Assembly: GCA_009786675.1 (NCBI GenBank)
Contig: WQRP01000032.1
Location: forward strand, 1-13,373
Reading direction: 5' to 3'
From: Treponema sp.
GTDB lineage: Bacteria > Spirochaetota > Spirochaetia > Treponematales > Breznakiellaceae
Length of the DNA: 13,373 nucleotides
Below, piece after piece: positions 1 to 6,433 of the stretch. The position numbers and the translations under genes are program-made. Each line of letters starts with the position of its first letter. The stretch's first letter is position 1. The notes beneath the pieces are model-generated. The model searched no databases, was not told the DNA's origin, and saw only the letters and a program-made list of their open reading frames with translations.

Positions 1-471
1 AAGGGAACCGCCGTCGCCAGGATAAAGATGAAGAGCATCAAGGACGGCTCCGTGCTGTCCCTGACCATACCGACCCAGCAGGAGGTCGAGGACGCCCAGG
101 TTGACCTGCGGAGATGCCAGTACCAGTACGCGGACCAGGACAACTTCCACTTCATGGACAACGAGTCCTACGACCAGTACGAGGTTCTCATTGAGGAAGC
201 CCAGGACAGGAAATTCTACCTGAAGGAGGGCGAGACCTACGACCTGTCCATCTGGGAGGGCAAGGTCATCGACATAAAGGTTCCCACCAAGATGGTTTTC
301 GTCGTTGCCGTAAGCGAGAACTACATAAAGGGCGACACGGCCACCGGGGCCACCAAGCCGATCGTGACCGACACGGGCCTTACCGTTCGCGTTCCCCTGT
401 TTATCAAGCAGGACGAGAAAATCCTGGTCAACACCGAAACCAACGAGTACGTGGAGAGGGTAAATTCCTAG
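1..471 (+). CDS. efp: Elongation factor P, 5'-truncated by the window edge
   Basis: EF-P binds ribosomes stalled at proline runs and stimulates peptide bond formation. The reading frame is open from base 1 and 156 residues are visible; roughly the first 33 of a usual ~188 are outside the window, so the ATG at position 28 is internal. The first residues, KGTAVARIK, align with the PGKGxAFARVK loop of the family, so the first codon is the lysine equivalent to E. coli K34, the residue that carries the modification in many bacteria. Further family landmarks are YADQDNFHFMD (end of the KOW-like domain and start of domain II), LKGDT-like YIKGDTATGATKP, and the C-terminal VPLFIKQDEKILVNTETNEY of the second OB domain. 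It ends in VERVNS and TAG. The methyltransferase frame follows closely, perhaps overlapping the stop, so the two are probably co-transcribed. I see no terminator after it. No epmA or epmB modification gene is in the window. Confidence 0.96.
   Translation, partial: KGTAVARIKMKSIKDGSVLSLTIPTQQEVEDAQVDLRRCQYQYADQDNFHFMDNESYDQYEVLIEEAQDRKFYLKEGETYDLSIWEGKVIDIKVPTKMVFVVAVSENYIKGDTATGATKPIVTDTGLTVRVPLFIKQDEKILVNTETNEYVERVNS
454..471 (+). promoter_or_regulatory. Possible ribosome binding site and ATT start for the methyltransferase
   Basis: GAGAGGG at 454-460 inside the efp end is followed by ATT at 464, in frame with the methyltransferase. The overlap ATTCCTAG (ATT plus the efp TAG) has the same 8-base geometry as ATGCTTGA at 5054-5061 between the ATPase and first permease. 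Spacing is short (about 3 bases) and ATT starts are rare, so this is tentative. Confidence 0.3.
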
Positions 472-505
472 CCACGGCGACGCGGACTATCTTGCCTCCC
501 ATTTC

Positions 506-1777
506 GTGAACAGAACCGTGCCCTTTAGGTTCAGGGGCATGGATTTTTCCTTCGACCTTTCCCAGGGGCTCTTCAGCTCCGCCGGCGTGGACATTGGGAC
601 GCAGCTTCTGCTGAAGGCGTTTTCCCGTATGCTTGACGGCGGTTCCCAGGCCGGGAAACCGCCGCCGGGAAGGGTGCTGGACGCTGGCTGCGGCGTGGGC
701 GTCATCGGGATATGCGCGGCCGCGGCCCTGGATCGCCCTGTCGTGCGCTGCCAGGACCGGGACGAGCTGGCCAGGCTTTTTACCCTGCGCAACGCGGCAA
801 AAAACGGCGTCTCGCTGGAAGCCTTTTCCGAGCCCCTTCTGGCGGGGGACGCGCCCTGGGATTTGATTCTTTCCAATATTCCGGCGAAGGCCGGAACCCC
901 GGTTCTGGAGGACTTCGTCCCCCGTTCCCTGGGTCTATTGAACCCGGGCGGCAGGGTCGCCATTGTCGTGGTGCACACCCTGGCGGGTTTCTTCCGCGAA
1001 AGGATCGCCCTGGCCGGGGCGGAACTCCTGTCGGAGCGGGAAGGCTCCGGACACAGCGTATTCGTGTACGCCCCCGGAGAAGGGCAGGGAGCCGCCGCCG
1101 CCGTGGAGGCGGGCTCCGGGTTTCTTTCGCGACACCCGTTTTACGTCCGCGCTTCCGCCCGCTGCAAAATCGAGGGCGTTTCCGTCGGCATAGAGGCGGT
1201 TCACGGGGCCTCCGGGTTCGACGATGCCGGAAGCGCGGTAACCGTCGCGGCGAAGCTGGCCGGTCGTATCGGGCCGGAAGGGATTGCCCCGGACGGCGAT
1301 GCCCCCCTGCTTGTCCACGAACCCGGGCAGGGCTTTTTCCCCTGCTGGTTGCTTGGGTTCCTGCGGGGCCGTGGCGCGGTGGTTCTGTCCGGCAGGAACA
1401 TACTCGCGCTGGAGGCGGCGCGGCATAACGTTTCGCGGCGGGTATCCGTCGTGCCGGTTGCGGATCTGCGCTTGGGCGGGGTCGCGCTTCTAGAGGCCAC
1501 GGGCGGGAAAAAATATGCCTGCCTGGCCGCCTTTCCCGAACTGTTGCCGCAAAGCTCGCTGCCAAAGGGAACCGACCAGCTCGCCGCGCTCTGGGATTCC
1601 GTGCCGCCCCTGCTCGCGGTTGGGGGCATCCTTCTTGTTGCCCTTGCCTCGTCGGACGCGGAACGCTTTGACAGGAGAAAACCCTCCGGTTTTACCCGCC
1701 TTGGGGGCGTCAAGCGCGGCGGGTTTCGTGCCCTGGCGTATCGGTTGCGCCCCGACGCGATAATGGGGCAGGGCTAG
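506..1777 (+). CDS. Class I SAM-dependent methyltransferase, RsmC-like two-domain protein
   Basis: Predicted cytosolic methyltransferase of 423 residues from a GTG start. Motif I, VLDAGCGVG, lies at about residues 57-65 (SAM binding), with DLILSNIPAKAG at about 120-130 where the substrate-binding NPPY/NPPF motif normally sits. The C-terminal half, about residues 190-423, has a second Rossmann-like rhythm without a good motif I. The long two-part layout resembles RsmC/RlmG-type rRNA (guanine-N2) methyltransferases, but there N-terminal half is degenerate and the C-terminal half catalytic, whereas here the intact motif is in the first half. The target is therefore not assigned. Start choice is uncertain: no ribosome binding site precedes GTG 506. 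The frame stays open back to 464, encoding family-like residues (SHGDADYLASHFV), and an ATT codon at 464 overlaps the efp stop just after GAGAGGG (454-460). Confidence 0.8.
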   Translation: MNRTVPFRFRGMDFSFDLSQGLFSSAGVDIGTQLLLKAFSRMLDGGSQAGKPPPGRVLDAGCGVGVIGICAAAALDRPVVRCQDRDELARLFTLRNAAKNGVSLEAFSEPLLAGDAPWDLILSNIPAKAGTPVLEDFVPRSLGLLNPGGRVAIVVVHTLAGFFRERIALAGAELLSEREGSGHSVFVYAPGEGQGAAAAVEAGSGFLSRHPFYVRASARCKIEGVSVGIEAVHGASGFDDAGSAVTVAAKLAGRIGPEGIAPDGDAPLLVHEPGQGFFPCWLLGFLRGRGAVVLSGRNILALEAARHNVSRRVSVVPVADLRLGGVALLEATGGKKYACLAAFPELLPQSSLPKGTDQLAALWDSVPPLLAVGGILLVALASSDAERFDRRKPSGFTRLGGVKRGGFRALAYRLRPDAIMGQG

Positions 1778-1840
1778 GCGCCAGCGCGGGGTATTTCCAA
1801 ACCCAGGCGTCGAATCCGCTATCCCAGCCCTCGCCCACTG

Positions 1841-1849
1841 TGGTATCAT
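1841..1849 (+). promoter_or_regulatory. Extended -10 promoter element for the Rrf2 regulator gene
   Basis: TGG TATCAT fits an extended -10 (TGnTATAAT) with one mismatch in the hexamer. No good -35 is seen 17 bases upstream (ATCCCA), which is tolerated when the TGn extension is present. Transcription would start near 1856, leaving about 16 bases before the TTG start at 1872, including GGGGG and GGAAG as candidate ribosome binding sites. The ATG at 1848 lies inside this element. Confidence 0.4.
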
Positions 1850-1871
1850 GGCTCCAGGGGGCGGAAGCAGT

Positions 1872-2309
1872 TTGAGGGTATCGACGAAAGGCAGGTACGC
1901 CCTGCGTATGCTGCTCGACTTGGCCGAGCGCAAGGACGAGGGGTTTGTTCCCCTAAAGGAAATCGCCCAAAGGCAGGGCATATCGAAGCAGTACCTGGAG
2001 CAGATCGTCTCCCTGCTGCAGGCGTCGAACATGCTCCGCGCGAACCGGGGCAAGCAGGGCGGGTACATGCTGGCGAAAAAACCGTCGGAGTACACGGCCA
2101 GGGAGATCCTTCGCGTCACCGAGGGCAGCCTGGCGCCTGTGGCCTGCCTAGAGGACGACGTTATCCGGTGCGACCAGGCACCGTCCTGCAAGACCCTGCC
2201 ACTGTGGGTGGGGCTAGGGAAGGCGATCATGGACTACCTGGACGGGGTCACCCTGCAGGACATTCTGGATTGGCACGAGACGCAAAACGCGGACAACTAC
2301 GTCATTTAG
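1872..2309 (+). CDS. Rrf2-family transcriptional regulator, IscR-like, TTG start
   Basis: DNA-binding regulator of 145 residues. The N-terminal winged helix-turn-helix is clear: MRVSTKGRYALRMLLDLA at 1-18, the recognition segment QGISKQYLEQIVSLL at 35-49, and the wing NRGKQGGYML at 58-67. Family proteins begin M(K/R)(I/V)STKGRYALR, so TTG 1872 is chosen over ATG 1848, which would add eight unrelated residues and sits in a promoter-like element. Cysteines 92, 100 and 106 (spacing C-x7-C-x5-C) lie where E. coli IscR has 92, 98 and 104, so an Fe-S cluster is likely; CymR-type members lack these. The C-terminus LDGVTLQDILDWHETQ is typical. No isc or suf gene is near. The gene stands alone between the methyltransferase and the nucleoside lipoprotein, 82 bases before the latter's start; control of that operon is possible but unproven. 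Confidence 0.93.
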   Translation: MRVSTKGRYALRMLLDLAERKDEGFVPLKEIAQRQGISKQYLEQIVSLLQASNMLRANRGKQGGYMLAKKPSEYTAREILRVTEGSLAPVACLEDDVIRCDQAPSCKTLPLWVGLGKAIMDYLDGVTLQDILDWHETQNADNYVI

Positions 2310-2338
2310 CCGAAAAAAATAAAACCCCCGTCGTGCCC

Positions 2339-2367
2339 TTGACCGTCGCGCCTATTAGGGGTATGCT
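2339..2367 (+). promoter_or_regulatory. Promoter of the nucleoside-binding lipoprotein operon
   Basis: TTGACC at 2339-2344 and TATGCT at 2362-2367 are separated by 17 bases, close to the sigma-70 consensus. Transcription would start near 2374. This lies within the 82-base gap after the Rrf2 gene, so the transporter operon has its own promoter. It overlaps the ATG at 2371, arguing against that codon as the translation start. Confidence 0.65.
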
Positions 2368-2377
2368 AAAATGGAAC

Positions 2378-2383
2378 AGGAGG
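2378..2383 (+). promoter_or_regulatory. Shine-Dalgarno AGGAGG that fixes the lipoprotein start
   Basis: A perfect AGGAGG lies 8 bases before ATG 2392. The upstream in-frame ATG 2371 lies before this site and next to the promoter -10. Starting at 2392 also gives a clean lipoprotein signal peptide. Confidence 0.85.
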
Positions 2384-2391
2384 ATAAAGGT

Positions 2392-3498
2392 ATGAAAGTG
2401 ATTGTTGCCGCGCTTGTAGCGGCGTCCATTCTGATTACGGCAGGCTGCGAAAGGGGAAACGTCCCCGTCCGGCAGCTTGCCGAGGGCGAGATTTCGGCCA
2501 TACTTCTGACCGATGCCACGGGGATTGACGACAGGTCGTTCAACGCCGCCGCATGGCAGGGAATGCTCGATTTTTACGGGGAAACCTGGGACCGCACGCC
2601 CAACCGGGGCCGGCTTTACGACGTCCTGACCGCGACGACCATGGCCGATTACGACCCGAACCTTAGGCTTGCCGTGGACGAGGGCTTCGACCTTATCATA
2701 GCGACCGGGTTTACCTGGCGGGAGGCTCTTGCCGAGGTCGCCGTGGACTATCCCGGCCAGAACTTTCTTATCGTCGACGTCGCTGGCATCGGCCTGCCCA
2801 ACGTAATGGAGGCGATTTTCGCCGAGCACGAGGGCTCCTTCCTTGTCGGCGCGGCCGCCGCGCTGCAGGCTCTGGAGGAGGGCATCGAGAACCCGCGCTT
2901 CGGCTTTATCGGCGGTATGCCCGGGGCGCTGATCACCAGGTTCCACGTTGGCTTCGTGCAGGGCGTGCTTTCGGTCATTCCGGGCGCCGACGTCCTTGAC
3001 TTCTACGTGAACAGCTGGGGCGAGCCGGCTCTTGCCAGGACCCAGGCCATGGCCTGGTACGGCGACGGCGTCTTCGCCATTTTCTCGGCGGCGGGCGCCA
3101 GCGGCAACGGCACCATCGCCGAGGCCAGGGACCGGCGGATGGCCGGCCAGAACGTCTGGGCCATCGGCGTCGATTCCGACCAGTTCGAGGAGGGCCGCTA
3201 CAGCGACACCCAGTCCGCGGTGCTTACGTCGATGATCAAGCGCGTGGAATCCAGCGTGGTTTACGCCCTTGCCGCCGTGGAGGAGGGCAACTTCTACGGG
3301 CGCACCATCGTCTTTGACCTTCCAATGGAAGGCGTCGGCTTTTCGACCACCAACCCCGCGCTTAGCCCCAGGGTTATCGCACAGGTGAACGAAATCAGGG
3401 ACAGGATTATATCCGGCGACATCGTCGTCGTGCCAACCCTTGCCGAGGCGATGCGGATTCCTGGCTTTCCCCAGGACTTGATGGCGATTGACGGCTAG
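2392..3498 (+). CDS. BMP-family nucleoside-binding lipoprotein (TmpC/PnrA-like)
   Basis: Substrate-binding lipoprotein of an ABC importer, expected to hold purine nucleosides outside the inner membrane. It has 368 residues. The signal peptide MKVIVAALVAASILITAGC ends in a permissive, spirochaete-style lipobox (TAGC), with Cys19 as the lipidated residue. The family signature TDATGIDDRSFN is at residues 40-51. Later landmarks are GFIGGMPGALITRFHVGFVQ and, near residue 257, WAIGVDSDQ. Fold and length match the Bmp domain of T. pallidum TmpC/PnrA, B. subtilis YufN (NupN) and Borrelia Bmp proteins. The following ATPase and permease genes are the standard partners, which supports nucleoside over other ligands; the exact nucleoside is not readable by eye. 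A strong hairpin directly after the stop probably limits read-through and raises the ratio of binding protein to membrane subunits. Confidence 0.95.
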   Translation: MKVIVAALVAASILITAGCERGNVPVRQLAEGEISAILLTDATGIDDRSFNAAAWQGMLDFYGETWDRTPNRGRLYDVLTATTMADYDPNLRLAVDEGFDLIIATGFTWREALAEVAVDYPGQNFLIVDVAGIGLPNVMEAIFAEHEGSFLVGAAAALQALEEGIENPRFGFIGGMPGALITRFHVGFVQGVLSVIPGADVLDFYVNSWGEPALARTQAMAWYGDGVFAIFSAAGASGNGTIAEARDRRMAGQNVWAIGVDSDQFEEGRYSDTQSAVLTSMIKRVESSVVYALAAVEEGNFYGRTIVFDLPMEGVGFSTTNPALSPRVIAQVNEIRDRIISGDIVVVPTLAEAMRIPGFPQDLMAIDG

Positions 3499-3503
3499 TT
3501 TTT

Positions 3504-3532
3504 AAAGGCCCCCGCGTTGCGCGGGGGTCTTT
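3504..3532 (+). terminator. Intercistronic hairpin terminator/attenuator after the lipoprotein gene
   Basis: Arms 3504-3516 and 3520-3532 pair over 13 positions: AAAGG then CCCCCGCG, loop TTG, CGCGGGGG then TCTTT, with a single G-T pair. The GC core is eight perfect pairs and is followed by a short T-rich 3' arm, as in a Rho-independent terminator, but the T-run is weak (TCTTT). It begins five bases after the lipoprotein stop and ends 14 bases before the ATPase start. Partial termination and 3'-end stabilisation of the lipoprotein mRNA are the likely roles. Confidence 0.75.
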
Positions 3533-3546
3533 CCAAAGGGGGTGCT

Positions 3547-5061
3547 GTGCCGGCCATTGAGATGCTGGGGATAACCAAGGCCTTTCCTGGGGTTCTAGCC
3601 AACGATGGCGTGGATCTGCGGGTTGAACAGGGCGAAATTCACGCGCTCCTTGGGGAAAACGGGGCAGGCAAGTCCACCCTCATGTCGATCCTTTTCGGGC
3701 TGTACGAGCCCGATGCGGGGATCATCAAGATACGGGGCAAAGAGGAAAAAATCCGCAGCCCCAACGACGCCACCGCCCTGCGAATCGGCATGGTGCACCA
3801 GCACTTCAAGCTGGTGCACAACTTCACCGTTACCGAAAATATTATCCTTGGCCTTGAGCCCCGGGACGCCCTTGGAAACGTCAGCCTTCGCGGCGCCCGG
3901 GAGCGCGTCGCCGGGCTTTCCGACACCTACGGCCTGGACGTGGATCCGGGCGTCCGGGTCGAGAACATCACCGTCGGGATGCAGCAGCGGGTGGAAATCC
4001 TTAAAATCCTGTACCGCGACGCCGACATACTGATCTTCGACGAGCCCACCGCGGTCCTAATCCCCCAGGAGGTCGACGAGCTGCTGGCGGTGTTCCGCCG
4101 CCTAAAGTCCGAGGGCAAGACGATCCTGTTTATAACCCACAAGCTCAAGGAAATAAAGACCGTGGCGGATCGCTGTACGGTGCTCAGGCACGGGAAGTAC
4201 ATGGGCACCGTGGACGTGGCCGACGTAAGCGAGCAGGAGCTTGCCGAGAGGATGGTTGGCCGGGCGGTTTCGTTCAGGATGAAAAAAAAGGCCGCAAGGC
4301 CGGGGGCCGAGGTCCTAAGGATCGAGGACCTTACGGTAATCGGCGCGAAAGGCACCCCCGCGGTCGCCGGCCTTTCCCTGGAACTGAGATCCGGCGAGGT
4401 GCTTGGCATCGCCGGGGTTGACGGCAACGGCCAGTCCGAGCTTGTCGGGGCGATTGCCGGGCTTTTGCCCGTCCGCTCGGGAAGGATCCTCCTGGACGGC
4501 CGCGACGTTTCCAGGGACAGCATTCGCAGGCGCAACGAGGCGGGCCAGGGTCTGGTTCCGGAGGACAGGCAGAAGCACGGCCTGGTCCTGGACTTCCGCG
4601 TCGACGAGAACCTGGTTCTTCGTAATTTCCGCAGGGCCCCGTTTTCGAACCGGCTTGGCTTCCTTAGGTTCAGGACGATCACCGAGCACGCCGGCAGGCT
4701 AATCGGCGACTTCGACATACGGGCGGGAAAGGGTCCGGAGACGCCGGTCAGGTCGATGTCCGGCGGCAACCAGCAGAAGGTAATCGTCGCCCGCGAGATA
4801 GACCAGTCCCCCAGGCTCCTTGTCGTGTCGCAGCCGACCCGGGGTCTTGACGTCGGGGCCATCGAGTACATCCACCGCCGCATCGTCGAGGAGCGGGACA
4901 ATGGCTGCGCCGTCCTTCTTGTGTCCTTCGAGCTGGACGAGGTCCTGAACCTTTGCGACCGTGTCGCCGTCATCTCCGCCGGAAGGATACTCGGCGTGCT
5001 CGACGCGGGTGAGGCGGACGAGCGGCGCATCGGCGCGATGATGGGGGGTGTCCATGCTTGA
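3547..5061 (+). CDS. Nucleoside ABC transporter ATP-binding subunit with two ATPase domains
   Basis: Cytoplasmic energy-coupling subunit, 504 residues with two fused nucleotide-binding domains as in B. subtilis YufO (NupO) and sugar RbsA. Domain 1 is complete: Walker A GENGAGKST at 36-44, signature ITVGMQQRVEI at about 141-151, Walker B ILIFDEPT with D165 and E166, then the switch histidine in FITHKL. Domain 2 has degenerate catalytic motifs: GVDGNGQSEL near 290 lacks the Walker A lysine, and VVSQPTRGLDVG near 427 has Gln in place of the catalytic Glu, while the signature MSGGNQQK at 404-411 is good. Such asymmetry is usual in this family. GTG 3547 is chosen because the preceding AAAGGGGG (3535-3542) can serve as ribosome binding site and the product begins at the conserved MPAIEMLGITKAFPGV. 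The in-frame TTG 3517 falls in the terminator loop; ATG 3562 is another option. The end overlaps the first permease by 8 bases. Confidence 0.95.
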   Translation: MPAIEMLGITKAFPGVLANDGVDLRVEQGEIHALLGENGAGKSTLMSILFGLYEPDAGIIKIRGKEEKIRSPNDATALRIGMVHQHFKLVHNFTVTENIILGLEPRDALGNVSLRGARERVAGLSDTYGLDVDPGVRVENITVGMQQRVEILKILYRDADILIFDEPTAVLIPQEVDELLAVFRRLKSEGKTILFITHKLKEIKTVADRCTVLRHGKYMGTVDVADVSEQELAERMVGRAVSFRMKKKAARPGAEVLRIEDLTVIGAKGTPAVAGLSLELRSGEVLGIAGVDGNGQSELVGAIAGLLPVRSGRILLDGRDVSRDSIRRRNEAGQGLVPEDRQKHGLVLDFRVDENLVLRNFRRAPFSNRLGFLRFRTITEHAGRLIGDFDIRAGKGPETPVRSMSGGNQQKVIVAREIDQSPRLLVVSQPTRGLDVGAIEYIHRRIVEERDNGCAVLLVSFELDEVLNLCDRVAVISAGRILGVLDAGEADERRIGAMMGGVHA

Positions 5062-6433
5062 AAAGTTGCGGCGGGCGGTCGCCGGGCTTGCCGAAAGGAT
5101 TGGAAAGGCCGGAAGAAGGAAAAGCGCCGCCTCGGGGGCGCCCAGCGGGGACACCCTCAGCGGCCGCTTCCTGGAGGTGTTCACCGGTTCCGACGGCCTT
5201 GTTTCCGTCGCGGTGGTGGTTCTTGGCTTTCTGGTGGCTACCCTTATCCTTGTCGCCATAGGCAGGAACCCCGGCGGGATGTACGAGGCGATTGTGCAGG
5301 TTGTCACCGGCTTCGACATTCGCCCCGGTAGGGGGGCCTGGGACGCGTTCCTTGGGATGTGGCGGGATATCCCGCAGGTCTTTAGGGATTTCCTCGACGT
5401 CTTCCGCCGTGGCGAGTACCAGACTTGGGACGCGTTCCTCGCGTTCCTGCAGCGCGCCTTCGCCCCCCGCGCCGGCTGGAGCCCGCGCCATGTGGGGGAA
5501 TGGCTTCTCACCTCCACCCCCTTAATCCTGTGCGGCCTTTCCATGGCGTTCGCCGCCCGCACCGGCCTTTTCAACATCGGCGCGGAGGGGCAGTACATCG
5601 TGGGTCTGACCGCCGCCCAGATTATCGCGCTTTCGTTCCCCCCGGTTCCCGTGCTCCACCTGGTCGTTTCGGTCGGCGGGGCCGTCCTGGCGGGCGCGGC
5701 CTGGGGGGGCGTTGTCGGCTTCTTTAAGGCGCGGTACAGGGTTTCGGAGGTCGTCGCGACGATCATGATGAACTACATCGCCCTGTTTTTCCATAGAATC
5801 GTTACCCTTAGGCTCCCCGGGGCCTTGCCCCACAGGACGCCGGACTTCCCGGAAACGGCGACCCTTGCAAGCCCGTTCCTGGCGTCGCTGACCGGCGGCT
5901 CCAGACTTAACTACGGGCTTTGGCTTACGCTGATGGCGATTGTCGCTTACTGGCTTATCATGCGAAAGACGAGGCTGGGCTATTCCCTGCGGGCCACCGG
6001 GCTGAACAGGGACGCCGCCCATTACGGCGGGATCAACGTCAAGGCCAGCATTACCGCGGCGATGGCCATAGCCGGCGGCTTCGCGGGGCTTGCCGGGGGC
6101 GTCGTCTCGCTTGGCGTGTTCTCGTTCGGGCGCGTGCTGACCGGCTTCGAGGGTTTCGGTTTCGAGGGCATCGCCGTCGCGCTTGTCGGCAACAGCACGG
6201 CCTGGGGGGTCGCCCTTGCGGGGCTGCTTTTCGGTATGCTCAGGTCGGCCCAGCCCATAATGCAGATGCGGATGATCCCCAGGGAGATAACCTCGATCAT
6301 CGTGGGCATGGTCGTCATTTTCATATCTCTGCGCGCGGGCCTGCGTTTGCTGATTGACTGGCGGATGAAGGAACAGGCCCGCGGGAAACGGGACGCCGTT
6401 GGGGAAAGCGGCGCAAAGGGGGACGCGCCATGA
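5054..6433 (+). CDS. Nucleoside ABC transporter permease 1 (YufP/NupP-like)
   Basis: Inner-membrane channel subunit of the BPD_transp_2 (LivM/RbsC-like) family, 459 residues. After a basic cytosolic stretch of about 45 residues, the first membrane helix lies near 50-72 (SVAVVVLGFLVATLILVAI). The family motif FNIGAEGQY starts at residue 173 and is followed by a run of hydrophobic segments, including TRLGYSLRATG and a final GMVVIFISLRAGL. The product is about 100 residues longer than the usual ~350; much of the excess is a soluble, aromatic and charged stretch at about 80-160 between the first and second helices, plus the basic N-terminus and a charged tail. ATG 5054 is preferred over GTG 5048 because GGGGGG at 5043-5048 gives a 5-base spacing. 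The start overlaps the ATPase stop (ATGCTTGA) and the stop overlaps permease 2 (ATGA), implying translational coupling. Confidence 0.93.
   Translation: MLEKLRRAVAGLAERIGKAGRRKSAASGAPSGDTLSGRFLEVFTGSDGLVSVAVVVLGFLVATLILVAIGRNPGGMYEAIVQVVTGFDIRPGRGAWDAFLGMWRDIPQVFRDFLDVFRRGEYQTWDAFLAFLQRAFAPRAGWSPRHVGEWLLTSTPLILCGLSMAFAARTGLFNIGAEGQYIVGLTAAQIIALSFPPVPVLHLVVSVGGAVLAGAAWGGVVGFFKARYRVSEVVATIMMNYIALFFHRIVTLRLPGALPHRTPDFPETATLASPFLASLTGGSRLNYGLWLTLMAIVAYWLIMRKTRLGYSLRATGLNRDAAHYGGINVKASITAAMAIAGGFAGLAGGVVSLGVFSFGRVLTGFEGFGFEGIAVALVGNSTAWGVALAGLLFGMLRSAQPIMQMRMIPREITSIIVGMVVIFISLRAGLRLLIDWRMKEQARGKRDAVGESGAKGDAP

Noticed and set aside
780..1565. Long antisense open frame opposite the methyltransferase
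   Set aside because: Composition is dominated by Arg, Pro, Gly and Ala as expected from the complement of a GC-rich gene; no motif, start context or family resemblance.
1848..1871. ATG 1848 as the Rrf2 start
   Set aside because: Adds MAPGGGSS outside the family pattern and lies inside an extended -10; TTG 1872 gives the standard N-terminus.
1778..1871. Riboswitch or structured RNA before the regulator
   Set aside because: Only about 94 bases, with no recognisable conserved motif or convincing stem set.
2371..2391. ATG 2371 as the lipoprotein start
   Set aside because: It lies next to the -10 hexamer and before the AGGAGG; the added residues would spoil the signal peptide.
3517..3546. TTG 3517 as the ATPase start
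   Set aside because: It lies in the loop of the terminator hairpin and adds ten residues not expected in the family.
3927..5766. Two long antisense frames (3927-5030 and 4699-5766) opposite the transporter genes
   Set aside because: Low-complexity Ser/Arg/Thr/Pro sequence; the plus-strand genes there have all family motifs.
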